Positions 1 through 10,610 of a stretch of 64,000 nt of DNA are shown here, piece by piece. The first letter of the stretch is position 1, and every line of letters starts with the position of its first letter. Source of the DNA: Macrotis lagotis. Its lineage: Eukaryota; Chordata; Mammalia; Peramelemorphia; Peramelidae. The notes under the pieces were generated by a model. The model searched no databases, had not been told where the DNA came from, and saw only the letters and a list, made by a program, of their open reading frames with translations. The translations under genes and the position numbers were made by a program. The stretch spans positions 247,748,962-247,812,961 of the forward strand of contig NC_133661.1 in NCBI RefSeq assembly GCF_037893015.1, in the 5' to 3' direction.

Positions 1-430
1 GGCAGGAGGATCGTAAGTCCTAGGTGATGGGGAAGTGGCCTAGAGTGACATACCTGAGTCCCAATCAACCTTGCACAGCCCACCAGCAGCCAGGAGGGGT
101 CCCAATGTCAACCTTGTCAGGAAAGGGAGGACTCAGGCAGGAGGATCGTAAGTCCTAGGTGATGGGGAAGTGGCCTAGAGTGACATACCTGAGTCCCAAT
201 CAACCTTGCACAGCCCACCAGCAGCCAGGAGGGGTCCCAATGTCAACCTTGTCAGGAAAGGGAGGACTCAGGCAGGAGGATCGTAAGTCCTAGGTGATGG
301 GGAAGTGGCCTAGAGTGACATACCTGAGTCCCAATCAACCTTGCACAGCCCACCAGCAGCCAGGAGGGGTCCCAATGTCAACCTTGTCAGGAAAGGGAGG
401 ACTCAGGCAGGAGGATCGTAAGTCCTAGGT
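1..430. repeat. 135-bp tandem repeat, 3 full units plus 25 bp
   Basis: Units begin at 1, 136, 271 and 406 with GGCAGGAGGATCGTAAGTCC. The three full units read identically, and the fourth breaks off after 25 bp into unrelated DNA. The array starts at the window edge, so it probably extends left. Each unit contains two related sub-blocks (GTCCCAATCAACCTT near 58 and GTCCCAATGTCAACCTT near 99), which hints at an older internal duplication. All forward frames are stopped, so it is not coding. Minisatellite or low-copy tandem duplication; the total copy number is unknown. Confidence 0.97.
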
Positions 431-1764
431 AATCATTACTGACTCCAAAGATAGAAGTTTGAGAAGAAATACCTTTGAAGAACTCTCCACCAAACACCTC
501 AGAAAATTCAGCCATAGATTCTCCCCCACACAAGGAAAGATTGAACCATGCATCAAGTCCTTGGATTTTCTTTCCATTCCCATTAGTGTGTCTTATATTT
601 TGCCATATACAAGGTGAGTGCTCAATACTTGCAGTTAAAGAAGACTAAAATAATGATAGTATTCACAAATCCCATTTAAGACTCTCTAGAATCTTGAGAA
701 TATGAATTGTTTCATGTTTTTTAATTGTTTCTTTGTATCTCCAGTGTATAGCATGTAGCATAAATGCTTGTTGACCGGTTGACTCTTGAACTTAACAAAT
801 TGCTTCAAGGATCCTAGGATTTGAACTGGGTATCATGGATTTGGATCCCAGTTCTGATTCTAACTGCAATCATAGATCAGTCAATCTCTCTATAAAATGG
901 AGATCATCATATTCTACCTATGGAGCAAGATTATTTTGAAGAAAGCACCTTATAGATTTGAAAGCAGTAAAGAAATGTAAATTATGACCATTTGAAAGGT
1001 CTTGGCTACAAACCCGCTCCAACACATCTAAGAAAGACCAGAAATTCCATGACCTAGTATCACTGCCTTAAGCCAGAAAGTCTTTGGATTCATGTTACAT
1101 CTCAAAAATAGATGTCAACCTAAAAGACTTTGGGTGAGTTTCCAAAACCTAAGATCCAAATTAAACTATACAATATAATATTTCAGAATTAAGATATAAT
1201 AATAATTAATCTAAACTATGCAATTTTCATGACTTGCTTTTTCTTTCAGGTTCCCCATTACCCAGGATAATAGTGGAAGTAGTCTGTAGCCTTCCCTTTC
1301 CATCTCCTGCCTACCACTTCTTGACATCTATAGAGTATCTTTAACTTTTCAAATCATTGCACAAGCTCTTATTGGAGTTACATCAACTTTCCTAGAACAG
1401 TATCCCCATCTAAACAAACAAACGAAAGCACAGAGAGGCTGAGCACTCATTTCAAGTCACACAGCAATTAAGTGGTCAAGTTGAATCACTAAGAATCTGT
1501 CTTCCAAATCACAAACTGTTGCTTTCTATTGTACTCTATCTCTAGCTGATTCATTGATATTGCCACTGACTGACAACTTTGCCGTTTAGTCAGTCTTTCT
1601 GTCCTGGGGTTTAAATTTTTGGCTAGATCTAGAAAAAGGAGACTCAGCCTTTTATATCTTTAAAGCTAATGCTCAGAGCATAGTCTGTGGAGTTGGATGT
1701 AGTGAAAAGAGTATTATAGTAAGAACTGGGATGCTGAGATTCAAATCAGAGCTCTGCTTTGTTG
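431..1764. other. Non-coding stretch, mostly unclassified, with two MIR-like remnants
   Basis: No gene or exon is recognised. At 820-985 (+) a diverged MIR-like stretch has 'gatccca-gttct' and a core-like 'ctctataaaatgg'. At 1390-1520 (-) there is another (cacacagcaattaagtgg). The rest is AT-rich unique DNA. Confidence 0.5.
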
Positions 1765-1966
1765 ATGTTATTTTCTGTTGTTTCAATGGTGTCCAATTCC
1801 CATGACTCCATTAGAGGTTTTCTTGGTGAAAATACTGGAGTGGTTCACCATTTCCTTTTTGTGCTCATTTGTGACTTGCCCCAGGGTCAAACAGCTAGTT
1901 TGAACTCAGGGAGATGAGTGTTCCTGATTCCAGTTTCCAGCACACTGTTTGCCTAATTGCCCTAGC
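1765..1966 (-). mobile_element. Mar1-type CORE-SINE
   Basis: Antisense copy. It shows the GTTGTTTCAATGGTGTCCAA tail block, 'tactggagtggttcaccatttcc', 'ttgccccagggtcaaacagct' and 'tgattccag'. Moderately diverged, with a deletion in the middle and the head missing. Confidence 0.8.
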
Positions 1967-2075
1967 TCTGTTACTTATTAGCTTTATGTACTTGAGCAAG
2001 TCATTTCCTCTTTTCTGAGCCTCCATTTTCTCAACTGTGTAAAGGTTTTCTCAGCTCTGACATTTAACACCCAGA
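1967..2075 (+). mobile_element. MIR fragment
   Basis: Contains 'gagcaagtcatttcctcttttctgagcc' followed by 'ccattttctcaactgtgtaaagg', the MIR core and the segment before it. It abuts the Mar1-type SINE on its left. Confidence 0.7.
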
Positions 2076-2499
2076 GACAATTTGGTCAGAGCTCTCAATT
2101 CAAGTAGGAAAGTATGAAAAGTCTATAGTACTGGGCTGTTCACCTATGGCTATGCCCATGGACAGATCAATAATTTTCTCATTCTCAAAACAGACCAGCC
2201 AAGAAGCTTACAAACTCAGTTAAAAGAGCTGAGTACTTAGAGTGACCAATTGCTGAGATAGAAATCATGATGAAAATTATAACACGAGCTCTCTTCCTCT
2301 ACCCAACACTTTAAGAAATGCCCCCTATACAAGAAGCCCCTGTCCACCTACTAGGACTGACTGATTCCCTTCCTGTTTCTCAGATCCCTGAAGAAGCATT
2401 TCTTCTTTCTGGATTTCCAGACATAGATCATGTAAAAGGAAGAATAAAGGAAATTTCCTAAAGATTAAGAACAGAATTGGCAAGTCTGGCTCCATGGAT
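2076..2499. other. Unclassified non-coding stretch
   Basis: No repeat family, exon or open frame of note was recognised. Average composition, with an A-run near 2541. Confidence 0.5.
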
Positions 2500-2950
2500 C
2501 TCTACTTTAAAAAAGAATAGGGAGAATACTATTCCATTGCAAAAAAAAAAAATAAAGGTGGTGGTTTCAGATAAAAGTGAGAAGATTTGTATAAACTGAT
2601 GCAAAGTGAAGTGAGCAAAAACAAGAGCACAATTTATTCAATAAAAACATTGTAAAAATGAACAACTTTCATGGACATAAGACCAATGATTAATGAAATG
2701 ACTAATTCATAATTCCATAAAACTAATGAGGAAGCATGCTCCCACTTCCCAACAGAGGGGTGAATTCTGGGTTCAAAATGAAACATATTCTTTTGAACAC
2801 AGCCAATACAGCAATTTTTTTTTTTTTGCTTGACTATGTATATGTGTTACAAGGGTTTAGGTTTTAGTTTTTTTCATTGGGATTGCGGGGGGAGAAGAAA
2901 AAATAGACTTTTTCTCATTGAAAAAAATAATTAAAAAAAAGAAAAAACAG
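2500..2950 (+). mobile_element. L1 3' end, older marsupial subfamily
   Basis: Shows L1 tail landmarks in order: 'ataaactgatgcaaagtgaagtgagc', 'aacattgtaaaaatgaacaac', 'gaagcatgctcccac', then 'gcttgactatgtatatgtgttacaagggttt', ending in A-rich sequence. It is the same subfamily as the 3' part of the antisense L1 at 7.6-9 kb. Truncated at the 5' end. Confidence 0.8.
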
Positions 2951-3229
2951 GTAAAGTTGATAGTTCTTAATTCCAGAAGAAACCAATTACCTAATAGAAG
3001 CCAAAACCCAGTCCAAAATTATCCCTTTCTCTTCTTGTGCAACATCTGGATTCCAGGTAGAAATCTGCCTTCATTCTTCCTTCTGTCTCTAGAGCAATTT
3101 CCTATCTCTGGAACCCACCTGGAGTGGGGTAGCCCTGTAGCCTTCACTAAAGAGATTCTACCCCCACCCCCACCTCAGCCTCACCAGCTGGGCTTGAGTC
3201 TTAGACAAGCTGCAGCAGGAGGCCCCCCT

Positions 3230-3560
3230 GTCCTCCCCCCATCTGCCATTTAACGATGATGGAAGCTGCTGTCAGCGCGTGGCGACAGTAATAAACACTC
3301 TTCTTAATAACACAGGGTGTACCTCTTATTAAAATGAATAGACTCCCACGGCGGAGCCTGGGGCCGCATGGCTGGCAGCCAACCAGGGACAACAGCCCTC
3401 AACTGGAGCAGTTTATCTGCTGTAATTACTGGCAGTACGCAACAGCTCTAGTTTCTGATGGCTGACTTGGAAGACGATGTACTTTCAGTGCCCAGGCCAA
3501 ACCAGCCAGGCAGAGGCAGGCAAGAGCAGCACAGGTTCCCAGGGACACACCCATATCCAT
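3230..3560. promoter_or_regulatory. Candidate conserved non-coding element
   Basis: Non-repetitive, GC-richer and CpG-bearing island between repeats. It holds TAATTA-like homeodomain-type cores (gtaattact near 3425, ataataaac near 3290) and several CpGs (cagcgcgtggcgac, cacggcgg, gccgcatgg). An open frame on the minus strand (3201-3392) has no recognisable domain. The element call is inference from composition only; cross-species alignment would decide it. Confidence 0.4.
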
Positions 3561-3654
3561 TCCCAGAGGCATACTCACACCTACACATCTGAACCCAGAG
3601 AGAGAGACCCCGTCTATCAGAATGCACTAATATAGCTACAAGAAAGAAAAGATG

Positions 3655-3925
3655 AGAATTAACATTTATGAGACCTACTAAGTGCTGGATGCTATGTAAT
3701 TGTAAGAGTTTATAATTAATATCTTATTTACAATTAATATCTTATTTGATCCTTTCAACAACCCAGCAAGGTAGTTAGGTGCTATCTTTATCCCCATTTT
3801 ATAATTAAGGAAACTGAGGCAGATATAGGTTAAGTGACTTGCCCAGGATCACACAACCAGGAAGTGTCTGAGGCTGAATTTGAACTCTAGTGTTCTTGAT
3901 TCCCAATACTTTATTCTTCTCTACT
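3655..3925 (-). mobile_element. MIR/THER1 SINE, near full length
   Basis: Antisense MIR with 'acatttatgagacctactaagtgctgg', 'ccccattttataattaaggaaactgaggc', 'gttaagtgacttgcccaggatcacac' and 'tgaactctagtgttctt'. A 20-bp block (acaattaatatcttattt) is locally duplicated around 3712-3745. Confidence 0.85.
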
Positions 3926-4057
3926 AACTTCTCCCCAAAAGACATGTTTATGACCAGGGAAACATGTACATACACACACATGTACTAGGAGACATACTTT
4001 TTATAAGGCATTGGAAAAGGAAGCAGATGACACATTCTAGTCAAGTAACCTTGGAGA

Positions 4058-4355
4058 GGTGGTTTGGGGTAGTGGATAGAACACTGAATTTGGAGTCAGG
4101 AAAATTTGAATCTGAATCCTGCCTCAAACATCTATGAGCTGTATAGCCCTGAGACAGTCACTAAAACCTTCTGAGTTTCATTTTGTTCAGCTTTAAGAAA
4201 ACATCAGACTTTATGTTCCTTACCAACTCTAAATCTATGATTCTTTGATCTTATAGTTCCTCTTTCTGTCTCAGTTTCCTCACCTGTAAAAAGGGATGGT
4301 GGGACTAAGTGAAGTCTAAGGATCCTTTCAGGTCTAAAATTCTGTGATTATTTAC
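4058..4355 (+). mobile_element. MIR SINE plus adjoining MIR 3' piece
   Basis: 4058-4240 has the head (gtagtggatagaacactgaatttggagtcagg), and 4255-4355 repeats the core and tail (tctcagtttcctcacctgtaaaaaggg, ggatcctttcaggtctaaaattctgtgatt). Either one MIR with an internal duplication or two tandem fragments. Confidence 0.75.
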
Positions 4356-4501
4356 CTAGAGAGAGATCCATACCTTAGAAAAATGTCCACATATGCACCC
4401 ATATACACATAGAGACCTTTAGTTAGAAAATGAGACATCAATTTGTTCCTGTAAAGTCAAAAGCTCAACAGAAGGAATGTGTTCCTCCTACAGGAATGTA
4501 A

Positions 4502-4677
4502 GTTGTTTTTGTTTTTTCTGTTTGTTTTTTTTTAGGTTTTTGCAAGGCAAATGGGGTTAAGTGGCTTTGCCCAAGGCCACACAGCTAGGTAATTATTAAG
4601 TATTTGAGACCGGATTTGAACCCAGGTACTCCGGACTCCAGGGCCGGTGCTTTATCCACTGCAACACCCAGCCACCG
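4502..4677 (-). mobile_element. Marsupial tRNA-derived SINE (WSINE1/short type)
   Basis: Antisense copy running from a poly-T tail through 'ggtttttgcaaggcaaatgggg', 'aattattaagt' and 'tccagggccggtgctttatccact' to the tRNA-like head. It is flanked by a 17-bp target-site duplication (4485-4501 and 4678-4694, CTCCTACAGG[A/G]ATGTAA) with one mismatch, so both ends are placed. Confidence 0.93.
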
Positions 4678-5147
4678 CTCCTACAGGGATGTAAATGCAA
4701 AGGGAGGTTTGAAACTGTCAACAAATGAAGGAAACAAGATTCACAGTCATGTATGCTAATGTGTGTGCAAGTGTACCTGAGAAAGTCACCACCCCATCTC
4801 TCTTGCTATCACATAGGGTGAACCCTGGACTGATGGGGGTCTCACAATGATATGAAAAAATCCCTTTTTCTCTTTGAAATTAACCACTTTTTCCAGTCCA
4901 ATGTAAAGTTTCCTAGTCCTTGCTTACCCCTCTGGTTTGTAGCAATGTCCAAATATGACCCTTTCAACTCACCCTGTCTAAGGAAATAAATAGCTTGTTA
5001 TCTTTTCCTCTGGATTAGAGCTTGACTTTTCCAGAACTACTTGATCCAGAACTATCTTATTCATATAAATATTAACCTAGTAAGGTTTGGTTGCAGCCCC
5101 AAAGGCTTCTGAATGCTTTGCCATATGGTTTTCCACTAATTAAATAG

Positions 5148-5293
5148 TCAGATGGTAAAATGGAAAGAATATTGACCTGAGAGTCAGGAGTCTTGGTTTT
5201 GAATCTTAACTCTACTACAAAGAAACTATGTGACTTTGAATCAGTTTACTTTTCTAGATCTCAATTAATTGGACTAAATACTCTTGTATTTAT
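5148..5293 (+). mobile_element. MIR fragment
   Basis: 'atggaaagaatattgacctgagagtcagg', 'tgtgactttgaatcagttt' and 'tagatctcaattaattgg' follow the MIR head-to-core order. It lies directly beside the L1 target site at 5294. Confidence 0.7.
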
Positions 5294-5306
5294 AAAATAA
5301 TTTGCT

Positions 5307-5828
5307 ACTACGGTATGTGTATGTCATGGGACACTATTGTTCTATTATAAACTAGGAGGGATGGCAATTCAGGGAAGCCTGGAGGGATTTGCATGAACTG
5401 ATGCTGACTGAGATGAGCAGAACCAGAAAAATACTGTACACCCTAACAGCAACATGGTGTGGGGGTGATGATCAACCTTGATGGACTCCCTCATTCCATC
5501 AGTGCAACAATCAGGGACAATTTGGGGCTGTGTGCTATGGAGAATATCATCTGTATCCAGAGAAAGAACTGTGGAGTTTGAACAAAGACCAAGGACTATT
5601 ACCTTTAATTTAGGGAAAAAACCCTGATATCTTATTATCTGATGTTGCTATCTCTTATATTTTATGTTTCTTCCTTAAGGATATGATTTTTCTCTCATCA
5701 CATTCAATTTGGATCAATGTAAACCATGGAAACAATGTAAAGACTGGCAAATTGCCTTCTCTGGGGGGTGGGGGGAGGGAAGTAAGATTAGGGGGAAAAT
5801 TGTAAAACTCAAAATAAATAAAATCTTT
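5307..5828 (+). mobile_element. L1 3' end, young, 5'-truncated
   Basis: Begins inside ORF2 (tatgtcatgggacactattgttct) and passes 'cagaaccagaaaaatactgtacacc' and 'atgatcaaccttgatggactc' into the G-rich 3' UTR and an AAATAAATAAAATC tail. A perfect 13-bp target-site duplication AAAATAATTTGCT (5294-5306, 5829-5841) marks a target-primed insertion of 522 bp. Confidence 0.93.
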
Positions 5829-5841
5829 AAAATAATTTGCT

Positions 5842-6114
5842 GTTCTAGAATCCAGAGTCACTTCTTGTGGGTAGGGAATGTAATTCCTAGTCCAGGGTAC
5901 TTAAATGAACATTTTGAGGAAACAATCAGTGGTTGTGTTCCGCTATTCAACTCAGATTTGTGTTGATAGGCTAGTCTTTGCTGTTAACAAATGTTTCATC
6001 TTGAAATCTGACTCTCTGGTTTAGGTGGAGAAGAGTAACTAGAAGGGCATTGCTGAAAGTTTCCATCATAATTTCCTTGTTGATTTTTTCTCCACCAGCC
6101 ATCTACTTTGGTGG
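5842..6114. other. Unclassified non-coding stretch
   Basis: No feature recognised between the L1 target site and the next MIR. Confidence 0.4.
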
Positions 6115-6355
6115 TTCAAAGGATAGAATGATAAGGTTGCAGTCTTGAAGATCAGTCTAAGATGTTTACTAGCTATATGACTCTGGACATGTCTCTTAAC
6201 TTCTATCTGCCTCAGTTTCCTCAGATGCAAAGTGGGGATAATTATAGTTCCTACCTCTCAGAGTTGTTGAGGATCAAATGAGATAATGTTTATAAAGTAC
6301 TTAGTCAAGTGTCTGGCATATATTTAGTAGGTGTGTAACAAATATTTGTCTCCTT
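6115..6355 (+). mobile_element. MIR/THER1 SINE, near full length
   Basis: Shows 'tagctatatgactctggacatgtctctt', 'tgcctcagtttcctcagatgcaaagtgggg', 'ctctcagagttgttgaggatcaaatgag' and 'cttagtcaagtgtctggcatata'. All MIR segments are in order. Confidence 0.85.
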
Positions 6356-7397
6356 CCTTACTCAGAAGCAGAGTGCTGCTCCCCCCCCCCCCATAGATTC
6401 TTTAAAATACAAAGTACTTTGAAATTTATCTAGAGTGAATTTATATTAACCATCAAGATGAGAGTAGTTAGTATAGTGGTAATATGAAAAATTCACTCCT
6501 CTCTGGTGTAGATTCTATTGAGTTAGTTGAAGTTTAAATTTGTATTGTATACTGTATTTAAATAGGCTAACATAGTCTTTGAATGTACAGCAGCTCCTTG
6601 CACATACCTTTAAAAAAAGATTAGGACTATTAAGATGGTTGAAATGGATTTGCATAGAGGGAAGGCAAATGTGGCTCATTCAGCTTACCCTGGCTAAGGG
6701 ACCAAATATCTTACTATGAATGACACTGCTACAAAGTACAAATCCTCAGGGTTACAACTAGAACTATGAGTCGAAAAATAGTTCCCTTTTGGGAACCTGA
6801 CCTCACAATCCAATGTAAGTTGAGAGATTGACACCAGTAAAGGCAGTATAATTATCTGGGACCAACTTATATATAGTGGAGTAGATGAGTTTCCACTCAC
6901 TCATTCACTTAATCAGGAAATCTCAGCCCCAAGGCAGTGTTCCACAACAGAGAGGATTGACTTCTCTCAGGCAGGCAGGTGGACCTAGTATGAAAAATGT
7001 TGTTCTAGGTGGAGGGAAAAAGACACATGTCACATATCAGCCAGTATAGACAATAACACAACCTTCCCAAACAAGCAGTATAAATAAAACACACCTGCCA
7101 TGCATCATTCAGCATAGCTAGGATACGTTGTCCACATAATATAGTACAGAGGTTACATATCCACTAGGAACACAGTAGAGACATCATATTACAAGTGAAT
7201 ACGTATCTATAACTTGATTCTAAAAGAATTGTATCTATCACTCAGACTAATGTTTTTTTTTTCCCACCATGCCTTTCTGTCTTTGATTGTATGGAACAAA
7301 TACAGCTATTTCTGATTGCAGTAGCTTATTTTTTCTTATTTTATTTGTTATATTCTGAATTTAACAATCACCAAATAACATGAAGATTTCTGTGTAC
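6356..7397. other. Unclassified non-coding stretch
   Basis: Contains a short poly-C run near 6381 and AT-rich unique DNA. No exon or repeat family was recognised. Confidence 0.45.
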
Positions 7398-7412
7398 AAA
7401 GTAGAAAAGAAA

Positions 7413-7579
7413 GGGGCAGCTAGGTGGTGAAGTGGATAGAGCACCAGCCCCGGAGTCAGGAGTACCTGGGTTCAAATCCGACCTCAGACACTTAATAATT
7501 ACCTAGCTGTGTGGCCTTGGGCAAGCCACTTAACCCCATTTACCTTGCAAAACCCCCCTAAAAAACAAAAAAACAAAAC
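7413..7579 (+). mobile_element. Marsupial tRNA-derived SINE (WSINE1/short type)
   Basis: Complete copy: head GGGGCAGCTAGGTGG, B-box GGTTCAAATCC, 'cttaataattacctagctgtgtggcc' and an A-rich tail. Its 15-bp target-site duplication AAAGTAGAAAAGAAA (7398-7412, 7580-7594) is perfect, so the insertion is recent. Confidence 0.95.
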
Positions 7580-8072
7580 AAAGTAGAAAAGAAAAAGGCA
7601 GTTAGTTGTACATGATACTGTGAACCTACTTTACACACAACCTGTTTTTCTTTTTAAGAATGTAATATATTCAACATGGAACTTTCACTCTGACCTTTCC
7701 AACAGCTTTCCTTCTGTTCTCTTCTGTATTTAAAAAATGTTTTAATAACTCTTTTCTCTTTCTTTTAATTTTCTTTTCTTTTATTTCTGTAGTGGCCCTA
7801 TCATTATCCTCCTTCCCCTAAACTGAAAAAAAAATAAATTCTTGTAACAAATATGCATACTCAAGCTAAACAAATTTCCACATTAGCTATTTAGAAAAAT
7901 GTCTCCTTTTACACAGTGAGCCCGTATCTCTATCAGAAGGCAGATGGCACGCTTTATCATTGGTTCTTTGGAATTGTAATTGGTCACTGCATTGATCATT
8001 CCATTGCATTGATCATAGTTCTGAAGTCTTTCAGGGTGGTTTTATTTACCATGTGATTTTTTTGGTATAAAT

Positions 8073-8201
8073 CAGGAGTCACCAAACTATGGCAAGTGGG
8101 CTAAATCTGGCTTTTTGCCTGTTCTTGTACAACCCCAAAAATAAGAATGAAAAAGAAAATAGGCCAGATTTGGCCTTCAGGTTATAGTTTGTTGTCCCCT
8201 G
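8073..8201. mobile_element. hAT-type MITE (non-autonomous DNA transposon)
   Basis: Left end CAGGAGTCACCAAACTATGG and the reverse complement of the right end (CAGGGGACAACAAACTATAA) match at most positions, so these are terminal inverted repeats. An 8-bp target-site duplication flanks it (8065-8072 GTATAAAT, 8202-8209 GCATAAAT, one mismatch), as in hAT elements. The inner 'ggctaaatctggc' and 'gccagatttggcc' blocks extend the symmetry. Too short for a transposase. It sits inside the old antisense L1. Confidence 0.85.
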
Positions 8202-8389
8202 GCATAAATTGTTCTCCTGATTCTGCTTGCTTCACTCCACACTATTTCATTAAAGTCTTCTCAGGTTTCTCTGAAACTATCCCTTTTGGTATTTCTTAAG
8301 GCTTGGTGATAATTCCATTTCACTCATTCATATGCTATAATTTTAATTTAATTCAGTTGTTAATTTCCAGTTCTCTATTTTTATAAAAA

Positions 8390-8700
8390 GAGCATATATA
8401 AATATATGTATGTATACATCCATACACATATATATGCATATACACTTATTTGTAAATATGTATAACAGTATTTACACAAATACACACACACACACAAACG
8501 CACTCAGTTTTCTCATCTATAAAATGAACTAGAGAAGGAAATAACAAACCACTCCGGTATCTTTGCCAAGAAAACCCCAAATAAAATCATGATGAGTCAA
8601 ACACAACTGAAATAACTGAACAGCAATAACAATAACAATTATATGTATATATGTATATATATAATCTGTGCATGTGTATACAAACACACACATATACATG
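8390..8700. repeat. TA/CA-rich microsatellite around a Mar1-type SINE tail
   Basis: 8390-8500 and 8640-8700 alternate TATATG, TACA and CACACA tracts. Between them, 8500-8637 (+) is the 3' part of a Mar1-type SINE: 'tcatctataaaatgaactagag', 'tatctttgccaagaaaacccc', 'gagtcaaacacaactgaaa'. The microsatellite may have grown from the SINE tail. Confidence 0.8.
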
Positions 8701-9045
8701 CATTCTTTTATTTTACCTAATTGTGGTTTAGAACTAGTAGTAGTGTTCCTAGGTCAAAGAGTAAGCACAATTTAGTGAATTTGGGGGTAATGTTTCACAT
8801 TACTATACAGAATGGCTAGACCAATTCATAGCTCTACCTAACAGCATATTAGTGACCTGTTTTCCAAATTCTTCCAATAATTGCGATTTTTTCCTTTTTT
8901 TGTCATCTTTCCCACTATTATGAAGTAGAACTTTTAAATTTGTACTTCACTAATTATTAGTATTTACTGAGTATTCTGCTATTATGTCCATTTACATATG
9001 TATGTTGCATATTAATCTGTTCCACTTACCAATCTCTCCATTTTT

Positions 9046-10610
9046 TCTTTTTTTCAATTTATTTATTTTGAATTTTACAATTTATTCCCTACCTTTACTT
9101 CCTTCCCTCCACCCCCACCCCCCAGACAGAAGGCACTCTGTTAACATTGTCTCCATGGGATACATGGATCTAAGTTGAATGTGATGAGAGAAATAACATC
9201 CTTAAGGAAAAAGAATAAATTATAAGAGATAGTAAAATTACATAGTAAGATAATGGGGTTTTTTAAATTAAAGGTCTTTGGTGATAAGATGATTCTTTTT
9301 TTTTGTTTGTTTCTATGTTGTACATTGATCCAAACTGAGTGTGATGAGAGAGATATCATATCCTTAAGGAAGAAACAAAAAGTCTAAGAGATAATAAGAT
9401 CAGACAATAAGATATCGATTTTTTTTTCTAAATTAAAGGGAATAGTCCTTGAACTCCATGGTTCTTTATCTGGATACAGATGGTATTCTCCATTGCAAAC
9501 AGCCCCAAATTGTCCCTGATTGTTGTACTGATGGAATGAGAAAGTCCATCAAAGTTGATCATCACCCCCATGTTGCTGTTAGGGTGTACAATGTTTTTCT
9601 GGTTCTGCTCATCTCACTCAGCATCAGTTCATGTGAATCCCTCCAGGCTTCCCTGAATTCCCATCCCTCCTGGTTTCTAATAGAACAGTAGTGTTCCATG
9701 ACATACATATACCACAGTTTGCTAAGCCATTCCCCAATTGAAGGGCATTTACTTGATTTCCAATTGTTTGCCACCACAAATAGGGCTGCTATGAATATTT
9801 TTGTAAAAGTGATGTTTTTACCCTTTTTCATCATCTCTTCAGGGTATAGACCCAGTAGTGGTATTGGTGGATCAAAGGGTATGCACATTTCTGTTGCCCT
9901 TTGGGCGTAATTCCAAATTTCTCTCCAGAAAGGTTCGATGAGTTCACAGCTCCACCAACAGTGTAATAGTTTCCCAGGTTTCCCACAACCCTTCCAACAA
10001 TGATCATTATCTTTTCTGGTCATATTGGCCAGTCTGAGAGGTGTGAGGTGGTACCTCAGAGAAGCTTTAATTTGCATTTCTCTAATAATTAATGATTTAG
10101 AGTAATTTTTCATATGACTATGGATTACTTTGATCTCCTCATCTGTAAATTGCCTTTACATATCCTTGACCATTTGTCAACTGGGGAATGGTTTTTTTTT
10201 TTAAATATGACTCAGTTCTCTGTATATTTTAGAAATGAGTCTTTTGTCAGAATCATTAGTTGTAAAGATTGTTTCCCAGTTTACTACATTTCTTTTGATC
10301 TTGGTTACTGTGGTTTTATCTGTGCAAAAGTTTTTTAATCTAATGTAATTGAAATCATCTAGTTTGTTTTTGGTGATGTTCTCCATCCCTTCCTTAGTCA
10401 TAAACTGCTCCCCTTTCCATAGATCTGACAGGTAAACTAGTCCTTGATCTTCTAATTTGCTTATAGTATTGTTTTTTATGTCTAAATTCTGTATCCATTT
10501 GGATCTTATTTTGATAAAGGGTGTAAGGTGTTGGTCTAATCTAAGTTTCTTCCATACTACCAATTTTCCTAGCAGTTTTTATCAAAGAGAGTTTTTATCC
10601 CAATAGCTGG
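9046..10610 (-). mobile_element. L1, 5'-truncated, encoding the ORF2 C-terminus
   Basis: A perfect 18-bp target-site duplication ACCAATCTCTCCATTTTT (9028-9045, 10611-10628) defines both ends; the host DNA is the older antisense L1. On the minus strand 10563-9562 encodes the ORF2 C-terminal part: 'LRLDQHLTPFIKIRSKWI', then 'KGCGKPGKLLHCWWSCELIE' (the zinc-knuckle-like CysHis region), then 'PFDPPIPLLGLYPEE' and 'IGEWLSKLWYMYVMEHYCSI'. One in-frame stop at 10201-10203, beside an A-run, breaks the frame; downstream the same frame resumes. The 3' UTR and poly-T end near 9046. It cannot be autonomous because the endonuclease and reverse transcriptase are absent. Confidence 0.95.

Noticed and set aside
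1-430. CRISPR-like array
   Set aside because: Units are contiguous identical 135-bp repeats without unique spacers, in a mammalian genome.
2918-3253. 111-codon plus-strand frame
   Set aside because: It starts in the A-rich tail of an L1 and has no recognisable domain.
7413-7500. tRNA gene from A- and B-box-like sequences
   Set aside because: This is the tRNA-derived head of a SINE; no cloverleaf closes, and the same head recurs many times.
9562-10563. Two minus-strand frames as a possible host gene
   Set aside because: They are the C-terminal part of L1 ORF2 within a truncated L1 bounded by target-site duplications.
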